From: Ashinkailepas kermadecensis
Lineage: Eukaryota > Arthropoda > Thecostraca > Neolepadidae
Assembly: GCA_034440615.1 (NCBI GenBank)
Contig: JAOTOM010004044.1
Coordinates: 45,001-109,000 of the forward strand
Direction of reading: 5' to 3'
Length of the DNA stretch: 64,000 bases
The translations under genes and the position numbers were made by a program. Below are positions 37,101 to 46,645 of the stretch, piece after piece. Under the pieces are notes generated by a model. The model had not been told where the DNA came from, made no database searches, and saw only the letters and a program-made list of their open reading frames with translations. Position 1 is the stretch's first letter. Every line of letters starts with the position of its first letter.

Positions 37101-39037
37101 GGGCGACATTGTTTTCTCCCTCTTGTGTCTGTGCAACCAATGAGCCGATGACGCCGATGACGCCGATTCAAACGACATTCGATAGCCCTAAGACTTAAAT
37201 CGAGCGAAAATATTTTGTGTTTAACTGAAGGTCACTGGTGAGATCACAGGTCATGTCAAGTAAAGCGATTTGATTTTTTTCGAAAGGTCATAGTTTTACC
37301 TCAAACCAGAGCATTGGGATAATATCACATATCAGCTGCGATTGAATTCGTACAGTGCGTACCTAAAATTGCCCATGTAAATACCTTCTGGCCTCGGGTC
37401 AAGTAAGGTCGCCTGAGGGGAAGTGGCGAAATTGCCGTTTTGATTCAGCATACCATGTAATGCATTTTCGAGGCCACATTTTCGCAGGGATCTTGAATAA
37501 CTGACATAGATATACGTATATGCTGCGGAATATTGTATATCTATATACTCTGGCATGACGCCTTGGAGGTCGCAGGTCATGTCAAGTAGAAATATTTGAC
37601 TCGTTCTAAAAGTGTACATTTCTACCGCAAATAAGGGCATTAGAGTAATATAAAACGTAGGTGTTAGTCGATGCCTGCATTAGATGCCAATAATTATACA
37701 ATCTGAACTTGTTGCCCTCGGGTCAAGTGAGGTCATCTGGTGAGAAGATGCCAAATTCCCTGTTTCATTTGGTGTGCAATACGTTACATCTTTATAGGCT
37801 ACATTTATACGAGAAGCTCGAAAAATGAAACTACACTTTCGCATATACCACAGAATATTCTCTCCCGTGTTCTGTCATACCCAGTCTGTCCCACTTGAAG
37901 TTACTCGGTAGACATTGACCTCTATAGAATAAGCATGGGTGTAATCACATTTGAGCATAATTTGGTTAGATTGTATCAAATGGCAACGAACAACGGTTTC
38001 AGGCGGTAAAAGCAGCACATGCGATCGAGTTTGTGATGTGATTATGACATGATATGGCATTGTATCTGAAAACAAACATATGTAAGCTTGACCTATGATG
38101 ACCTGATAGGTGAGGATGTCTTTCGTAACCGATATATCGATTTTATTACTACTTGAATATCTTTTCCAGTCCTAAGCGGTCATTATATTCAAATACAATG
38201 AATATATCAACGTGACAAAGAATGACCTAGACGAGGTCAAACAGTTACAAAACGATCCATGTTACACGAACTGCACCTGTGTTAACCCGTCAGCAAACCT
38301 TGATGCGATTGTATCTCATAACAACAAGCAGCTGATTGCGACGTTTATAACAGCACCCACGAATTAATTTATGACGTCATTGTGACATGACACAAGACGC
38401 CCTGAAGGCGATTTTTTAATGCAAGGTGCTCTCGGTGTTTATTTGAAGGCATGAAAAGTTTCAAGCAGCTCTCTCACTTGGTCTGGCTGTTATCGCAGAA
38501 AAACCAAGGGTGAAAAGGCACCCTTCCCTTCTCCAGTGACACGCGGGTTAAATGTCACACGACTGTTGTGTACTAATCACCCATCCTCCGTCGTGGCGAT
38601 GGCCATGCACGTCAGGACTATCTGCGCAATGACCTCTCGTTCAATGGTGACCTCTAATGACGTTGCTGGATTGGCCGGTGGCTCTGTGGCGTCGGCGGTT
38701 AGAGATATATTAGAAAATATCCCATTAAGAAATTTGCACTAATGTTTATCTTTCACTCCAGTGTCATTTCACGCCTTCAGATAGATGCCATGATTTAAGC
38801 ACCCAGTGCCTTTGCACCACCCTGAGAAAATGTCCAATAGAACTGTAAGATTTATTACAATAAACGTTATGATGATGATAATGATGATGACGTTTACCCG
38901 CAGTGCCGCCGATCTACATCCCGAAGGGGTTTGGGCACCCGTACGCCATCAGGAAGCAAACGACCGTCCACCACGAAGACGGACATAACAACGGACCTAT
39001 TATTCGCAACATCGAACCTCCAGTCTTCTCTTCCTGA
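28776..39037 (+). CDS. Secreted Gly/Tyr-rich matrix or cuticle-like protein, four exons
   Basis: Reconstructed as join(28776..28781, 32877..33228, 35980..36462, 38904..39037), 975 nt including TGA, 324 residues. All junctions are GT..AG and phases agree (0, 1, 1). Exon 1 holds only ATG AAG before GTCAGT; a two-to-four-codon first exon is typical of arthropod cuticular protein genes. Joined to exon 2 it gives MKRLVVSCLLVVAAAAAGAG, a clean signal peptide. Residues about 25-130 are charged, with dibasic sites (RPKKTR, RSSRKRSGK). Residues about 193-222 are GGY/GGH repeats, then a Pro/Val/Tyr block (PYIYIMPIVLPPPVPPY) and two similar His-rich pieces, SESETHHYSG and KQTTVHHEDGHN. The C-terminus is PPVFSS. 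No Rebers-Riddiford chitin-binding motif is seen. A role in cuticle, adhesive or extracellular matrix is inferred from composition. Promoter elements lie at 28694-28725; a polyadenylation signal was not found. Confidence 0.75.
31128..31180. repeat. (GT)n microsatellite
   Basis: About 45 bp of GT after a TATATATA tract. Confidence 0.95.
32169..32470 (+). mobile_element. tRNA-derived SINE, second family
   Basis: The head GTCCCGGTATCTCAGTTGGT-TAGAGCGC and GGGTTCGAGTCGC have A- and B-box character with the anticodon arm mostly lost. The long body ends with TCAAAATTATGCCGTAGAAC and a T-rich tail. The body's 3' part recurs at 41200-41310. Confidence 0.65.
32877..33228 (+). CDS. Exon 2 of the Gly/Tyr-rich secreted protein
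   Basis: Acceptor TCTTCTCCGCCAG then CGC CTC GTG (phase 0). It ends AGC AAA G before GTGGGC (phase 1). Third positions are almost all G or C. It encodes most of the signal peptide and the charged, dibasic region. An upstream in-frame ATG (32622 or later) could give a longer N-terminus, but then no signal peptide would start the protein. Confidence 0.75.
33319..33354. other. Perfect 14-bp inverted repeat
   Basis: ACTCACCTCCGGAT (33319-33332) faces ATCCGGAGGTGAGT (33341-33354) with an 8-nt loop. The right arm contains a consensus splice donor GGTGAGT. Confidence 0.85.
34872..34995. repeat. About 35-bp tandem repeat
   Basis: Four degenerate copies of GCTGACAGTAATGGTTGGGGCACAGGAGGGC. Confidence 0.8.
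35452..35860 (+). mobile_element. 3' end of a non-LTR retrotransposon
   Basis: The frame to TGA at 35683-35685 gives 77 residues. Its end, LPRINTEAARRSFLYRAVSTWN, has the usual carboxy-terminal signature of CR1/L2/Jockey-type reverse transcriptases (R..R.S...R....WN). A 3' UTR follows, then a simple tail of ACTATG/ACTACG repeats at about 35823-35855, as such elements often carry. 5' truncated and inserted in intron 2 in the same orientation as the gene. Confidence 0.72.
35980..36462 (+). CDS. Exon 3 of the Gly/Tyr-rich secreted protein
   Basis: Acceptor TTTGTTCTTCGCCAG. The first two bases complete the phase-1 codon from exon 2 (G+CC, Ala). It ends GGC G before GTGAGA (phase 1). It encodes the GGY/GGH repeat block and the Pro-rich hydrophobic block. 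If unspliced the frame would stop at 36488 after GGERPTREG. Confidence 0.78.
36614..36787 (+). mobile_element. tRNA-Lys-derived SINE with target duplication
   Basis: The head GTAGCTCAGTTGGTAGAGCA - GACTCTTGATC - GTGGGTTCGAATCTCAC resembles tRNA-Lys (anticodon-loop CTT). The acceptor stem does not pair fully, so it is not a functional tRNA. The body has CCCGCGACCAATCGGCGTGA and TTGGCGACG; the end is GAACCCAAGGTTCTT. The flanks CAATAGAGGGCGG (36601-36613) and CAATAGAGGGCAG (36788-36800) are a 12/13 target duplication. Confidence 0.85.
37230..37960. repeat. Diverged tandem repeat, about 326-bp unit, 2+ copies
   Basis: CACAGGTCATGTCAAGTA (37244) recurs as CGCAGGTCATGTCAAGTA (about 37570). CTCGGGTCAAGTAAGGTCGC (about 37395) recurs as CTCGGGTCAAGTGAGGTCAT (about 37717). 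Other matching blocks keep the same spacing, and a third copy begins near 37870. Confidence 0.75.
38810..38890 (+). mobile_element. 3' tail of a retroelement with (ATG)n repeats
   Basis: AAATGTCCAATAGAACTGTAAGATTTATT, then ACAATAAACGTT and ATGATGATGATA repeats look like the terminal part and simple-repeat tail of a non-LTR element. The tail runs into the acceptor of exon 4. Confidence 0.45.
38904..39037 (+). CDS. Exon 4 (last) of the Gly/Tyr-rich secreted protein
   Basis: Acceptor GACGTTTACCCGCAG. TG completes the phase-1 codon (G+TG, Val). The product ends VPPIYIPKGFGHPYAIRKQ...NIEPPVFSS and TGA at 39035-39037. The YIP/PPIYI text echoes the PYIYIMP block at the end of exon 3, which supports the join. 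Confidence 0.75.
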
Positions 39038-39535
39038 ATCGGTTCAGAGTCTGGCGCCTCCCAATAGGATCTTCAGGAAAGTTAGGCTGAGTTAATTCAA
39101 TTTATGCGAGACCGCTGCTGGCCATTATACAGGAGCGCAAAACAATCCTACCTGATACTTCTGGCAGAGGTTCGGCGGTAATAGTGATATTTTTGGCGAA
39201 AGTTTGGCGGATTTTGGTGGAAATGTAACTCCGTCCAGATGTCGATGAGCGGAAGTAGTGCCAGCGGCGAGCAGGGGTTGTGACTGCGGAGTATTTGGGA
39301 GGTATGAGCCCCAGTGCTGGAAGGAAATAGATAGCTAAGTCCATGGCCTGCGCACGATATTTTGGCCGAAAATTGAAGGCTTCCTCAAGTTTGTGGAGAG
39401 GTCACGGGCAGTGGCAGTGGGATTATCAATGCCCCGTTACGAGCAGCAACATTGCCTTTAGGCCAACTCATCCTGCAAAGCGGTTGCAGTATTACTTTCA
39501 CACGTGGGCGTAGAAACAGGAGGGCGGAGTCACGC
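39038..39535. other. 3' flank of the Gly/Tyr-rich gene
   Basis: No AATAAA was found within about 300 bp of the stop. Nothing else supportable. Confidence 0.4.
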
Positions 39536-39538
39536 CTT

Positions 39539-39725
39539 CTAGCTTTCTCCGATCTTAACCATTAGCCGCATGGCACTGACTGGAAAATGCGTCTCGTAAT
39601 CAGTTTGGCCCTCCAACGTTTGGGCCGCTTCTACGTCCATGCTTTCACGGGTGAATAGCCGAATAGGTGATCCCTTAGCTACCCATTGCGGTTGCATCTT
39701 GCCTTGCTCTGCCTGTGACACAGTC
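39539..39725 (-). pseudogene. Transposon-like coding relic ending in LMVKIGE
   Basis: The minus-strand frame reads KGSPIRLFTRESMDVEAAQT...HFPVSAMRLMVKIGES. Its end aligns with a frame at 25920-25985 (LFPVNGKVLMVKIGEH), and the DNA of the two ends is alike, so both belong to a dispersed family. Family not recognised. Confidence 0.4.
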
Positions 39726-40865
39726 GCCAGGCGTTGGTATCGTGGCTGGGATGTTTTCTCGTGATTTTGTTATGAGCGGGGAGAGGTGATTGTGCGCATA
39801 CAGGCGAGGTGATATGCTATTTATTTTGTGAAGAGCAGTGAGCCGCGGCCCAAAGTCGGTGAAAATCGTCACTGTCTTCTGTCAACTCGATATCTTGATA
39901 CTCATTGTCTCACGGCGGGTAGTGTACAATATACAGCCTGTAATAAGCTATTACACTGTCGTTGTTTTTGTTCACACCAGCTCACGAACGTCATCCAGTA
40001 ATATTGATTAAATACATGTGCTCGTCACAGCAGCTGTTTCCAAGGCAACCATTCGAATCAGCGAACAGTCAGAAGGCGAAAATCTGCGGAACTGTGATAG
40101 TGCCCAATACACGGGATGTAATGCGAACAGGCTTCTCGTAGCATAGAGCGTGACAAGGTGATGAGGTGATGCTATCACTGTGATAAGATTGTTTCCCACG
40201 CTTTAATTTCATACACTCCACAGCGAAGCCACCATTTGCATTGATCCGAGTGGTTGAGATGCCTTTAATCCCTCATCTCTCAACCCCAAGTATAATCGCC
40301 GGCATTTACATGTTTTTGTTCCACGGCAAGCGATAATCTCGAATATCTCCGGCCGTTGGTGTATTTTATGCTCTGACGGCGATGCAGAGACGCTTGTAAA
40401 ACACATGTGGTTGTGAAAATAGCCACTAATTTCAACAAATCGGTTATGCTCGTGAAAACAAATGTATTCGTGTGCTACTCATGGGAAACAGTGGGGAACA
40501 GACGGGCACCCTGACAATTTGCGAAGCATAATCCTAAAATGAATGCGATTTTTGGCGGTGAATAAACGGGCGAAAAATCAGAAGCCGAGCATTACGTAAG
40601 TGGCCTATCATATCGCCATGCTGGCAAATGCTGTATATTTTGGTCATGACTGACCGTATTCACTTCAATACGCACCAATGGGTAAGCTATTTTATTTCTT
40701 GGTGGGCAAAGATGCCAGTCATCCAGTTTTCTTTGCAAATTCTTTTGAATAACCAGACTCAGGGTACGGGCTTGTTTTGGCCATGCACCAATAAAAATCG
40801 CAACATAGCTTGACGTTTCGCGCTTTAAATTCAATTGGTAGCTTCAAAACCTTGACAGTCTGTCA
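39726..40865. other. No supported gene
   Basis: Nothing supportable on either strand. Confidence 0.45.
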
Positions 40866-40879
40866 AAATATGCGGTTAG

Positions 40880-41085
40880 TCTGGCGGTCAGCTCGGCCAT
40901 GAGTGGCAGGCGGCCGCCCGTGATTGGTCGGGTGGGCGTTCTCCGACTGTTGGTGACCCCTCTACTAGTTAGTCTCGTTGTAGGTCGGACCATGAGTGGT
41001 AGGCGGCTGGTCGGGGTCAGACAGTCGGGTGGTCGTTCTCTGGCTGTTGGTGACCCCTCTACTAGTTAGTCTCGCTGTAGGTCAT
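40880..41085. repeat. About 92-bp direct tandem duplication
   Basis: CCATGAGTGGCAGGCGG...GGTGACCCCTCTACTAGTTAGTCTCG is followed by a second copy, CCATGAGTGGTAGGCGG and on, with small changes. Confidence 0.85.
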
Positions 41086-41189
41086 TAGTTAGCAGATTGG
41101 ATAGAGTTTGAAAAATCCAAATGGGTAACGATTAGATAAAGGATCCTTCTGTCTTCTAATTACAACCTTACATAGTAAATGCTGTGATT

Positions 41190-41320
41190 AGCTAATGCCC
41201 AGGCCAGTCAAAATTGTGCCATAGAACCGGAATTTTCCGATCAGGAGGTAAGTGCAGTGTGAGTGCGACAAGCTTGCGCTTAGTGCTGTCTGTTTCTGTA
41301 AAGCATCCCAAGGAACAATT
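41190..41320. mobile_element. 3' fragment of the second SINE family
   Basis: TCAAAATTGTGCCATAGAAC, CGGAATT and GCTTAGTGCTG match the 3' part of the element at 32169-32470. Confidence 0.5.
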
Positions 41321-41338
41321 CGAACTAAAAAATTAAAT

Positions 41339-41341
<3 letters not shown>

Positions 41342-41373
<32 letters not shown>
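41342..41373. repeat. (TA)n microsatellite
   Basis: About 30 bp of pure TA. Confidence 0.95.
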
Positions 41374-41376
<3 letters not shown>

Positions 41377-42160
41377 TTCATGTACATCAAAAGGGGTTTT
41401 GCACATAATGGTCTTCCATGACTGACATTCATTGGTTCTTGAGCTGCACTTCACATGACATATTTGTTTCATATTAGAAATGCAAACATTATACCTAGTT
41501 GCACTTGACTGCAGTTGACTATGCAACTATAGTCTGAAATCACTGAGTAGGAAGATACTTTGTCCTCTGCAATCATTTCTTATCAAGATAATTTAAAACA
41601 GAATGAACACATGGGCTTCAAATCATTCGATACCGTAGACAACAAAAATATTGATACATATCTGAGCATCATAGGAACAGAGCTGAAGGACAGAACTTAG
41701 CATTTCCCTGTGGGTATATCGCACCAGTACCAGATGCAAACAAAAACCTTTTTTTCTGATTCATTATCACTTCTTAGCCATGCTGTTTGGTTCCAGGTTG
41801 CATATTTCAGATGTGTATACTGTTACGATCCATCGCGATATCAATATTTACTGCACAAATGTTTACTCTGGTTTGAGTGTTCCGGCTATTGCCTTCAGCG
41901 TTGGGATTTGCAAGCCAGCCCAGTTTGGTTCCGGATTTATCTGTGTTGAACTTCAATTTCTCTTGCGACGTCCAGATGATGTGCTGTGTGATTTGCTGAC
42001 ACCCGAATAAATCACCACCTGAAATCACTGCGTGTCACTTCGGCTGCTGCATGGCACGATTGTCAGCCTGTGCGTTTGTTGTCGGGCTTTCGAGCTGCCG
42101 CCACGGCACTGCGTTCCAATCTGATTTCTGTACGTCGTCTATGTCTAATGGCTAGATCTC
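41374..42160. other. No supported gene
   Basis: AT-rich, 3' of the minus-strand exon; may hold its 3' UTR. No clear minus-strand AATAAA was found. Confidence 0.35.
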
Positions 42161-42201
42161 AAGTCGCGCGCCGCAGGTGCGCCAGGCGCCAACCCACGTC
42201 T

Positions 42202-42240
42202 ATTTGGGCGGTTCCGTCTGCCGAGGCGGAACCGCCAAAT
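42202..42240 (-). other. Strong hairpin starting at the stop codon of the minus-strand exon
   Basis: ATTTGGGCGGTTCCG and CGGAACCGCCAAAT form a 14-bp stem (one bulged G) with a short loop. On the minus strand the stem begins with the last base of the TGA at 42242-42240. Confidence 0.75.
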
Positions 42241-42854
42241 CACTCGCTGGGAATGTCCAGGTTCAGGCAGAAGGTGGGCGTGTCGCGCTCGCCCTCGCAG
42301 ATCGGCGACAGGGCGTGTTCGGCCGGCGATATCTCCGTGATGACGGGCGGGACGCCCACGTCTCCTTCGAACGCCTTCAGCTTGTCCGGCCGCCGCTTCC
42401 ACAGCCACGAGCGGCAGTCCTTCTTGAAGCTGCTCGCCATCTCGGAGCGGTCGTGGAAGCGGCCCTGAAACCACTGCAGCGACAGCGGGACGTACTTGAC
42501 CTCGATGCGCGCCACAAGCGTCTGGTCCCAGTCGTCGAACGGCGCCGTCGGCCGGTCGCGCTCGTACTGGGTGCCGTCGGGCGCCTCTGTCGGCGGGTTG
42601 GGAAGCTGAGCTTCGTCCGGCCCCACACAGATGTCGTGGCAGTAGGTGGTGGTGATGATCACCTCAGAGAGGTTGCGCGGCGGCGTGGACGACGGCGCTC
42701 GCTGCGGCAGGTAGTTGGTCATCGAGTCCCTCCTGTTGACCGTCTCCGCGGTGCTGTAGTCGGAGTGGAGGCAGGATGGTGAGCTGAAGTGGCTCAGGGA
42801 GTGGTGCAGCTCTTTGCTCAGGTCGTCCCAGGAATCACTCGAAAGGCGGCGGTT
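42240..42854 (-). CDS. Last coding exon of an unrecognised protein
   Basis: On the minus strand, a CCGTGACAG acceptor at 42860-42855 precedes an open stretch (AAC CGC CGC CTT, phase 0) of 204 residues to TGA at 42242-42240. Third positions are mostly G or C, unlike the opposite-strand frames. The translation begins NRRLSSDSWDDLSKELHHSL, is Ser/His-rich early, has a possible N-glycosylation site in PPRNLSEV, then ICVGPDE and a conserved-looking block WDQTLVARIEVKYVPLSLQW and WLWKRRPDK, and ends FCLNLDIPSE. No signal peptide or membrane segment is seen. I do not recognise the family. The upstream exons should lie above 42860 but none could be fixed. An internal ATG at 42722-42720 could start a shorter product; the open frame upstream argues for a spliced exon. 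Confidence 0.6.
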   Translation of the reverse strand, partial: NRRLSSDSWDDLSKELHHSLSHFSSPSCLHSDYSTAETVNRRDSMTNYLPQRAPSSTPPRNLSEVIITTTYCHDICVGPDEAQLPNPPTEAPDGTQYERDRPTAPFDDWDQTLVARIEVKYVPLSLQWFQGRFHDRSEMASSFKKDCRSWLWKRRPDKLKAFEGDVGVPPVITEISPAEHALSPICEGERDTPTFCLNLDIPSE

Positions 42855-42955
42855 CTGTCACGGAAACCGAAGCATTGTCAGGCAGGAAGAGCCGCGGTGC
42901 CACACAACAGGGCCGTCATCGACCCTCGTTCTTGCGACGTCCGATGCCATCAGGG

Positions 42956-43108
42956 CAGGGGCGCAGCCAGTGCTTCATTAAAGGGACCCGGCCCCAAAGA
43001 ATGAACTGGAACAGACACAACTTTTAGCGGTTAAAATCTCAAATTTATGTTTGATCTAGTGCATTTCTGGTTGCTGAGCGGAGCCCGGCTCCCTTGGCTA
43101 CGTCTCTG
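42956..43108. mobile_element. Small hAT-like MITE
   Basis: It begins CAGGGGCGCAGCCAG and ends CCCTTGGCTACGTCTCTG, the inverse type. The middle has TGATCTAGTGCATTT, shared with the element at 50263-50741. No target duplication is visible. Confidence 0.55.
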
Positions 43109-44354
43109 GGCGCCGTGGTGTTGTTCATCACAATGACCAGCCACGGCATGCCCCTCCCTCCGCAGGCTGTTACCGTACTCGTTTGGTTCCGTGGTCCGCT
43201 GCCGCGCCACTCATTTGCTCCCGCGCACCGCTTCCTTACTCGTTTGTTGCTGCTTCCGGCTGCCATGCACTCGTTGGATACGGTGAACCGCTAGCTGGAG
43301 CCATGGCCACGACATGCTCCGTGGGGCGGGGCGAGACAGACAATCATGTCGAACACTCATACTGGAGCCGAGGAGTCACCAGAATAGCAGCGGATTCACT
43401 ATTCCGTAGGGGAGTACGGTTTGCTGCATGCGTCCCGGGCTGCCAATCTGGAGTTGGTTAGGTGTTATAGTCAGTCATGTTGGACAGCCATTCATACGTA
43501 AATTTACTGGCTCCAGAATGCAAACGCATATCGTCTGTTCCGCAATACACGGAGACTGCAATCGAGACTTTAATGCTGTAGTACGTTGCTTACATTTCAC
43601 GAGAACTTCACCGAGCGAGTTAGTCATTTCGCTAAAAAGGAGAACTTAAGTAGTGCAGCCTCATCTATCCATTCAGGTTTCAAGGGATGAAACAAATCGC
43701 TACTGTTCACTTTGTTCTGATATAGCTGGCATCGCAAGTCAGATAATTGCAAGGATGCCCACCAGTCAATATCCTTCCCATACAGGCATGCTTCGCAAAA
43801 TTATTACTGTTGCCAAGTAGTATTTGGTATTCATTTTCCCAAGCATCACCATAAACCTAATGCTCAATTTACCAATTATTGATGCCGCATTGGCAACACC
43901 GAAGGTACAAAATGCGTCAGCCCTGCATCCAGACTCATCGTTCTATGAAAATGATTGGCTGTGCCGATCATTTACAACGGCCATGGAAACTGAGTTTTTC
44001 CTTGTGTACTTAGTGATTCAGCTCATGCATAATTCATCGTGCTCGAGCATTGCACGCCCGAGGACTACGGAAAGAACAGAGGAAAAATACCAACTATGAA
44101 TGTGTATTTACGAATGGTCAGATTGAATCTACGACATTGAGGAGGTCTACGCTCATTTATTTACTTTACTTTTTGGCACTAAATTGTGCCTATAAGTTTG
44201 CACGAAACAAATTTCTTGTATAGCATTGAAGAATGTTTCCTTGCCGTGGCGAAGGTCTAGTTTAAGAATGAACATCATGAAGAAGATGGAGCGCTATCTT
44301 ACTTCCTTTTTTGCAAAGTTGTGCAACAGCTTACTTTCGAAATAGCCAAACCCA
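43109..44354. other. No supported gene
   Basis: Unassigned. It may contain upstream exons of the minus-strand gene, but no frame with matching splice sites and codon bias was found. Confidence 0.4.
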
Positions 44355-44362
44355 GGTTCGCT

Positions 44363-44558
44363 CAGTGGCGGATCCAACGGGGAGGGAGGCATGCCCTTCC
44401 ATGGAAAGTCGATGCCTCTCTGACTGGAAAAGGCACCCCTCCACAAGGACACTCGATTGCACTTGCGCTCTTCCCCATCGAAGTTTTCTCAATCAGTGGC
44501 ATCATTCCAGACGAGTGTTCCTCCTCCTCCCCAATCAAAATTCTTAGATCAGCTCCTG
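44363..44558. mobile_element. hAT-like MITE with 8-bp target duplication
   Basis: Starts CAGTGGCGGATCC and ends GATCAGCTCCTG. Flanks GGTTCGCT (44355-44362) and GGTTCACT (44559-44566) match at 7 of 8. The body shares GGCACCCCTCCACAAGGACAC and TTTTCTCAATCAGTGG with 27050-27335. Confidence 0.7.
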
Positions 44559-44566
44559 GGTTCACT

Positions 44567-46115
44567 TGGCACTAACACTGAATAGAAAGAGGCAAGGAGT
44601 AAAGTTTCTGATTTCAACTCTTCAGCATCATTGCAAGTTTATCTATTCGTTCAGAAGCGTATTTTCTTATACCTCGGCCACCGATACACATAGCAATAGC
44701 GATAATTCTTATATCCAGGATGATGCCTTATTTTTTTATCGTTTACATTTACTGCTTTCGCACCTGGTCTTCCTTGCAAAATGCTGTTTATCTTGATGCT
44801 CGAAAAATTTTCCTCCGTGGCTGAGACCTTGGCTGGCCGAACCACTTGAGGTAGGTACTTAATACTATGACATTGCAGGGTGACAGCACTACTGTTACTC
44901 ATTTATTCACTTAATATGAATACTTACACATCTCGTGTCACTGGAACTGCGGAATTTGTCACTCATGTTTAAACCTGCACAATTTTAGGAAGCACAAACA
45001 TTTTGACTCATTGTTACTACCATCAGCTGCAGTTAAGCTTTGTCTTGATTTTTTTTTGGTGCTGGCTCATGGACTGCTGTAAAGGGCACCTTTATGCATG
45101 TGGAAATCTAGTGCACTAAATGTTTTCCTTTATTTTGGAGCATTGGTTGTTTTCAGTACAATCAGACGAGCATTACGAATTGTGCTGACATATTCATGCA
45201 TTTACAGCAGTCCTCTGCTTTCGATATACTCGACATCAGGAGGCTCAAATTATCAAATTATCAAAAGTATCGGGAGATGGGCCCCTGTGGCTCTTATTAA
45301 GCCTTAATACTTTAATACTTTAAAATACTTTATGGAGGATATAGCCGGGTCCAAATGGATTGGGGCCAATCCCATAGGGCCATTATAATCATTCAGGGTG
45401 CAGGCCAACATGTGGGACGAGTCCCCCTCAAAGGTATGCAAATCGATACCCATGCTCGACATAAAACATACGAGGTATCATACATTGCCTAACCCACTTG
45501 CTCGTTGTGTTAAGGCTGGCATAGGCTTCGCATGCGAAATCAATTTATGTCGCGCGGAAATCGTGTCGAAAAACTTCCCCTACATTGGTGCGCGTGTAGC
45601 AGCGCCACAGGGGACGTACCGATCCCATGAACACGAAACGCACACTCAGTTGTCGCCGACACGTTTGGTGAACGTATCAAGTGCACTTTCTCACTTGCAC
45701 ACGTCACGTGACATCACTACAATTGTCGACCAGACATGCCAGAATTTCGGCGATTTTCCAGATCTAACCCGGAAGAGGACAGCCTAAACATAGTGTCCAT
45801 TTTCGTTTCCACATTCTATATGACACGTTGCAACAATATTGTATGCAATTAAGTGCAATATTATTGTGGCCGATTCGGGACCATTTATCGCGTGTTGCAT
45901 GTTAATGTAACTTTCATAATGTAACAACATTGTATGGCCATGTATGGCTAAAGTGGGCAATTACTAGAAGTTGTACCTCATTGTGGCTTTAACCCGCCAA
46001 CTTCCGACCGCAGTCAATACCACTACTTCTGTCGGTGGGGGAAGGGGAGGGGGGAGCAAACTTCACCCTTTAACTTTGCTCTTGACCACTTGGAGAGACT
46101 CGGTTTTGCCATCGC
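44567..46115. other. No supported gene
   Basis: AT-rich unique DNA; no exon supported. Confidence 0.45.
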
Positions 46116-46120
46116 GTGGT

Positions 46121-46645
46121 CTAATCTGTCAACCAGGGAAGACACGCAGACTTATTTGTCTGTCTCTTGCCGCTGACCTTCCAGATCAGGTCAACAAGGT
46201 GAATATCTAGCTTGGACACATCAGAAGACGAAGACACGTAGGTGGCAGCGGCACCGCTCCAAACAGCACGCCCTACTCCATCACAGAGCGAACGTGAGCA
46301 TTGAAAGCAACAAGAATGGATGCGTGTTAGAAGGTGTGCGGCTCGAGTTGTCTGCATCTGCATGCTCCGTATCACCGGCCCGGGCATCTGGTGTGCATTG
46401 GACATAGTTGTGTCCTCCTGTTCAGCGGATGTTAGTTTGGTGTTTAAAATCATACTCAGGTCTGGAATCTCTTGACAGCGCTCCAGCTGGTGAACGTCAA
46501 AGTAGTATGATGAAACATACGATGCACTTCGGGGTGTGGCGAAGATGCATCGGTACTTGGCCGAATTTAATTTCAGCATCCAGGTTCGGGAGCAGTGACG
46601 CAACCTGTTCAGAACAGCCTGGAGAGCATCACTAGGCGGTTTCAC
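46121..46645 (-). pseudogene. Non-LTR retrotransposon reverse transcriptase, part after the catalytic motif
   Basis: The minus-strand frame reads ALQAVLNRLRHCSRTWMLKL-NSAKY, the segment that follows YADD in Jockey/CR1/L2-type reverse transcriptases (LQ..LN.L..W...W...LN..K). LERCQEIPDLSMILNTKLT and VWSGAAATY follow, as in the DLGV..L and thumb regions of these proteins. No start or end of a protein is present, so this is a relic. It is collinear with the pieces at 47801-48150 and 50779-51185. Confidence 0.75.

Larger units (their letters stand above)
36463..38903 (+). other. Intron 3 of the Gly/Tyr-rich gene
   Basis: 2.4 kb. It holds a SINE at 36614-36787, a diverged 326-bp tandem repeat at about 37230-37960, and a retrotransposon-like tail at 38810-38890 that ends 12 bp from the acceptor. 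Confidence 0.6.

Noticed and set aside
42177..42782. 201-codon plus-strand frame
   Set aside because: Arg/Val-rich shadow of the minus-strand exon, which has the proper codon bias and a splice acceptor.
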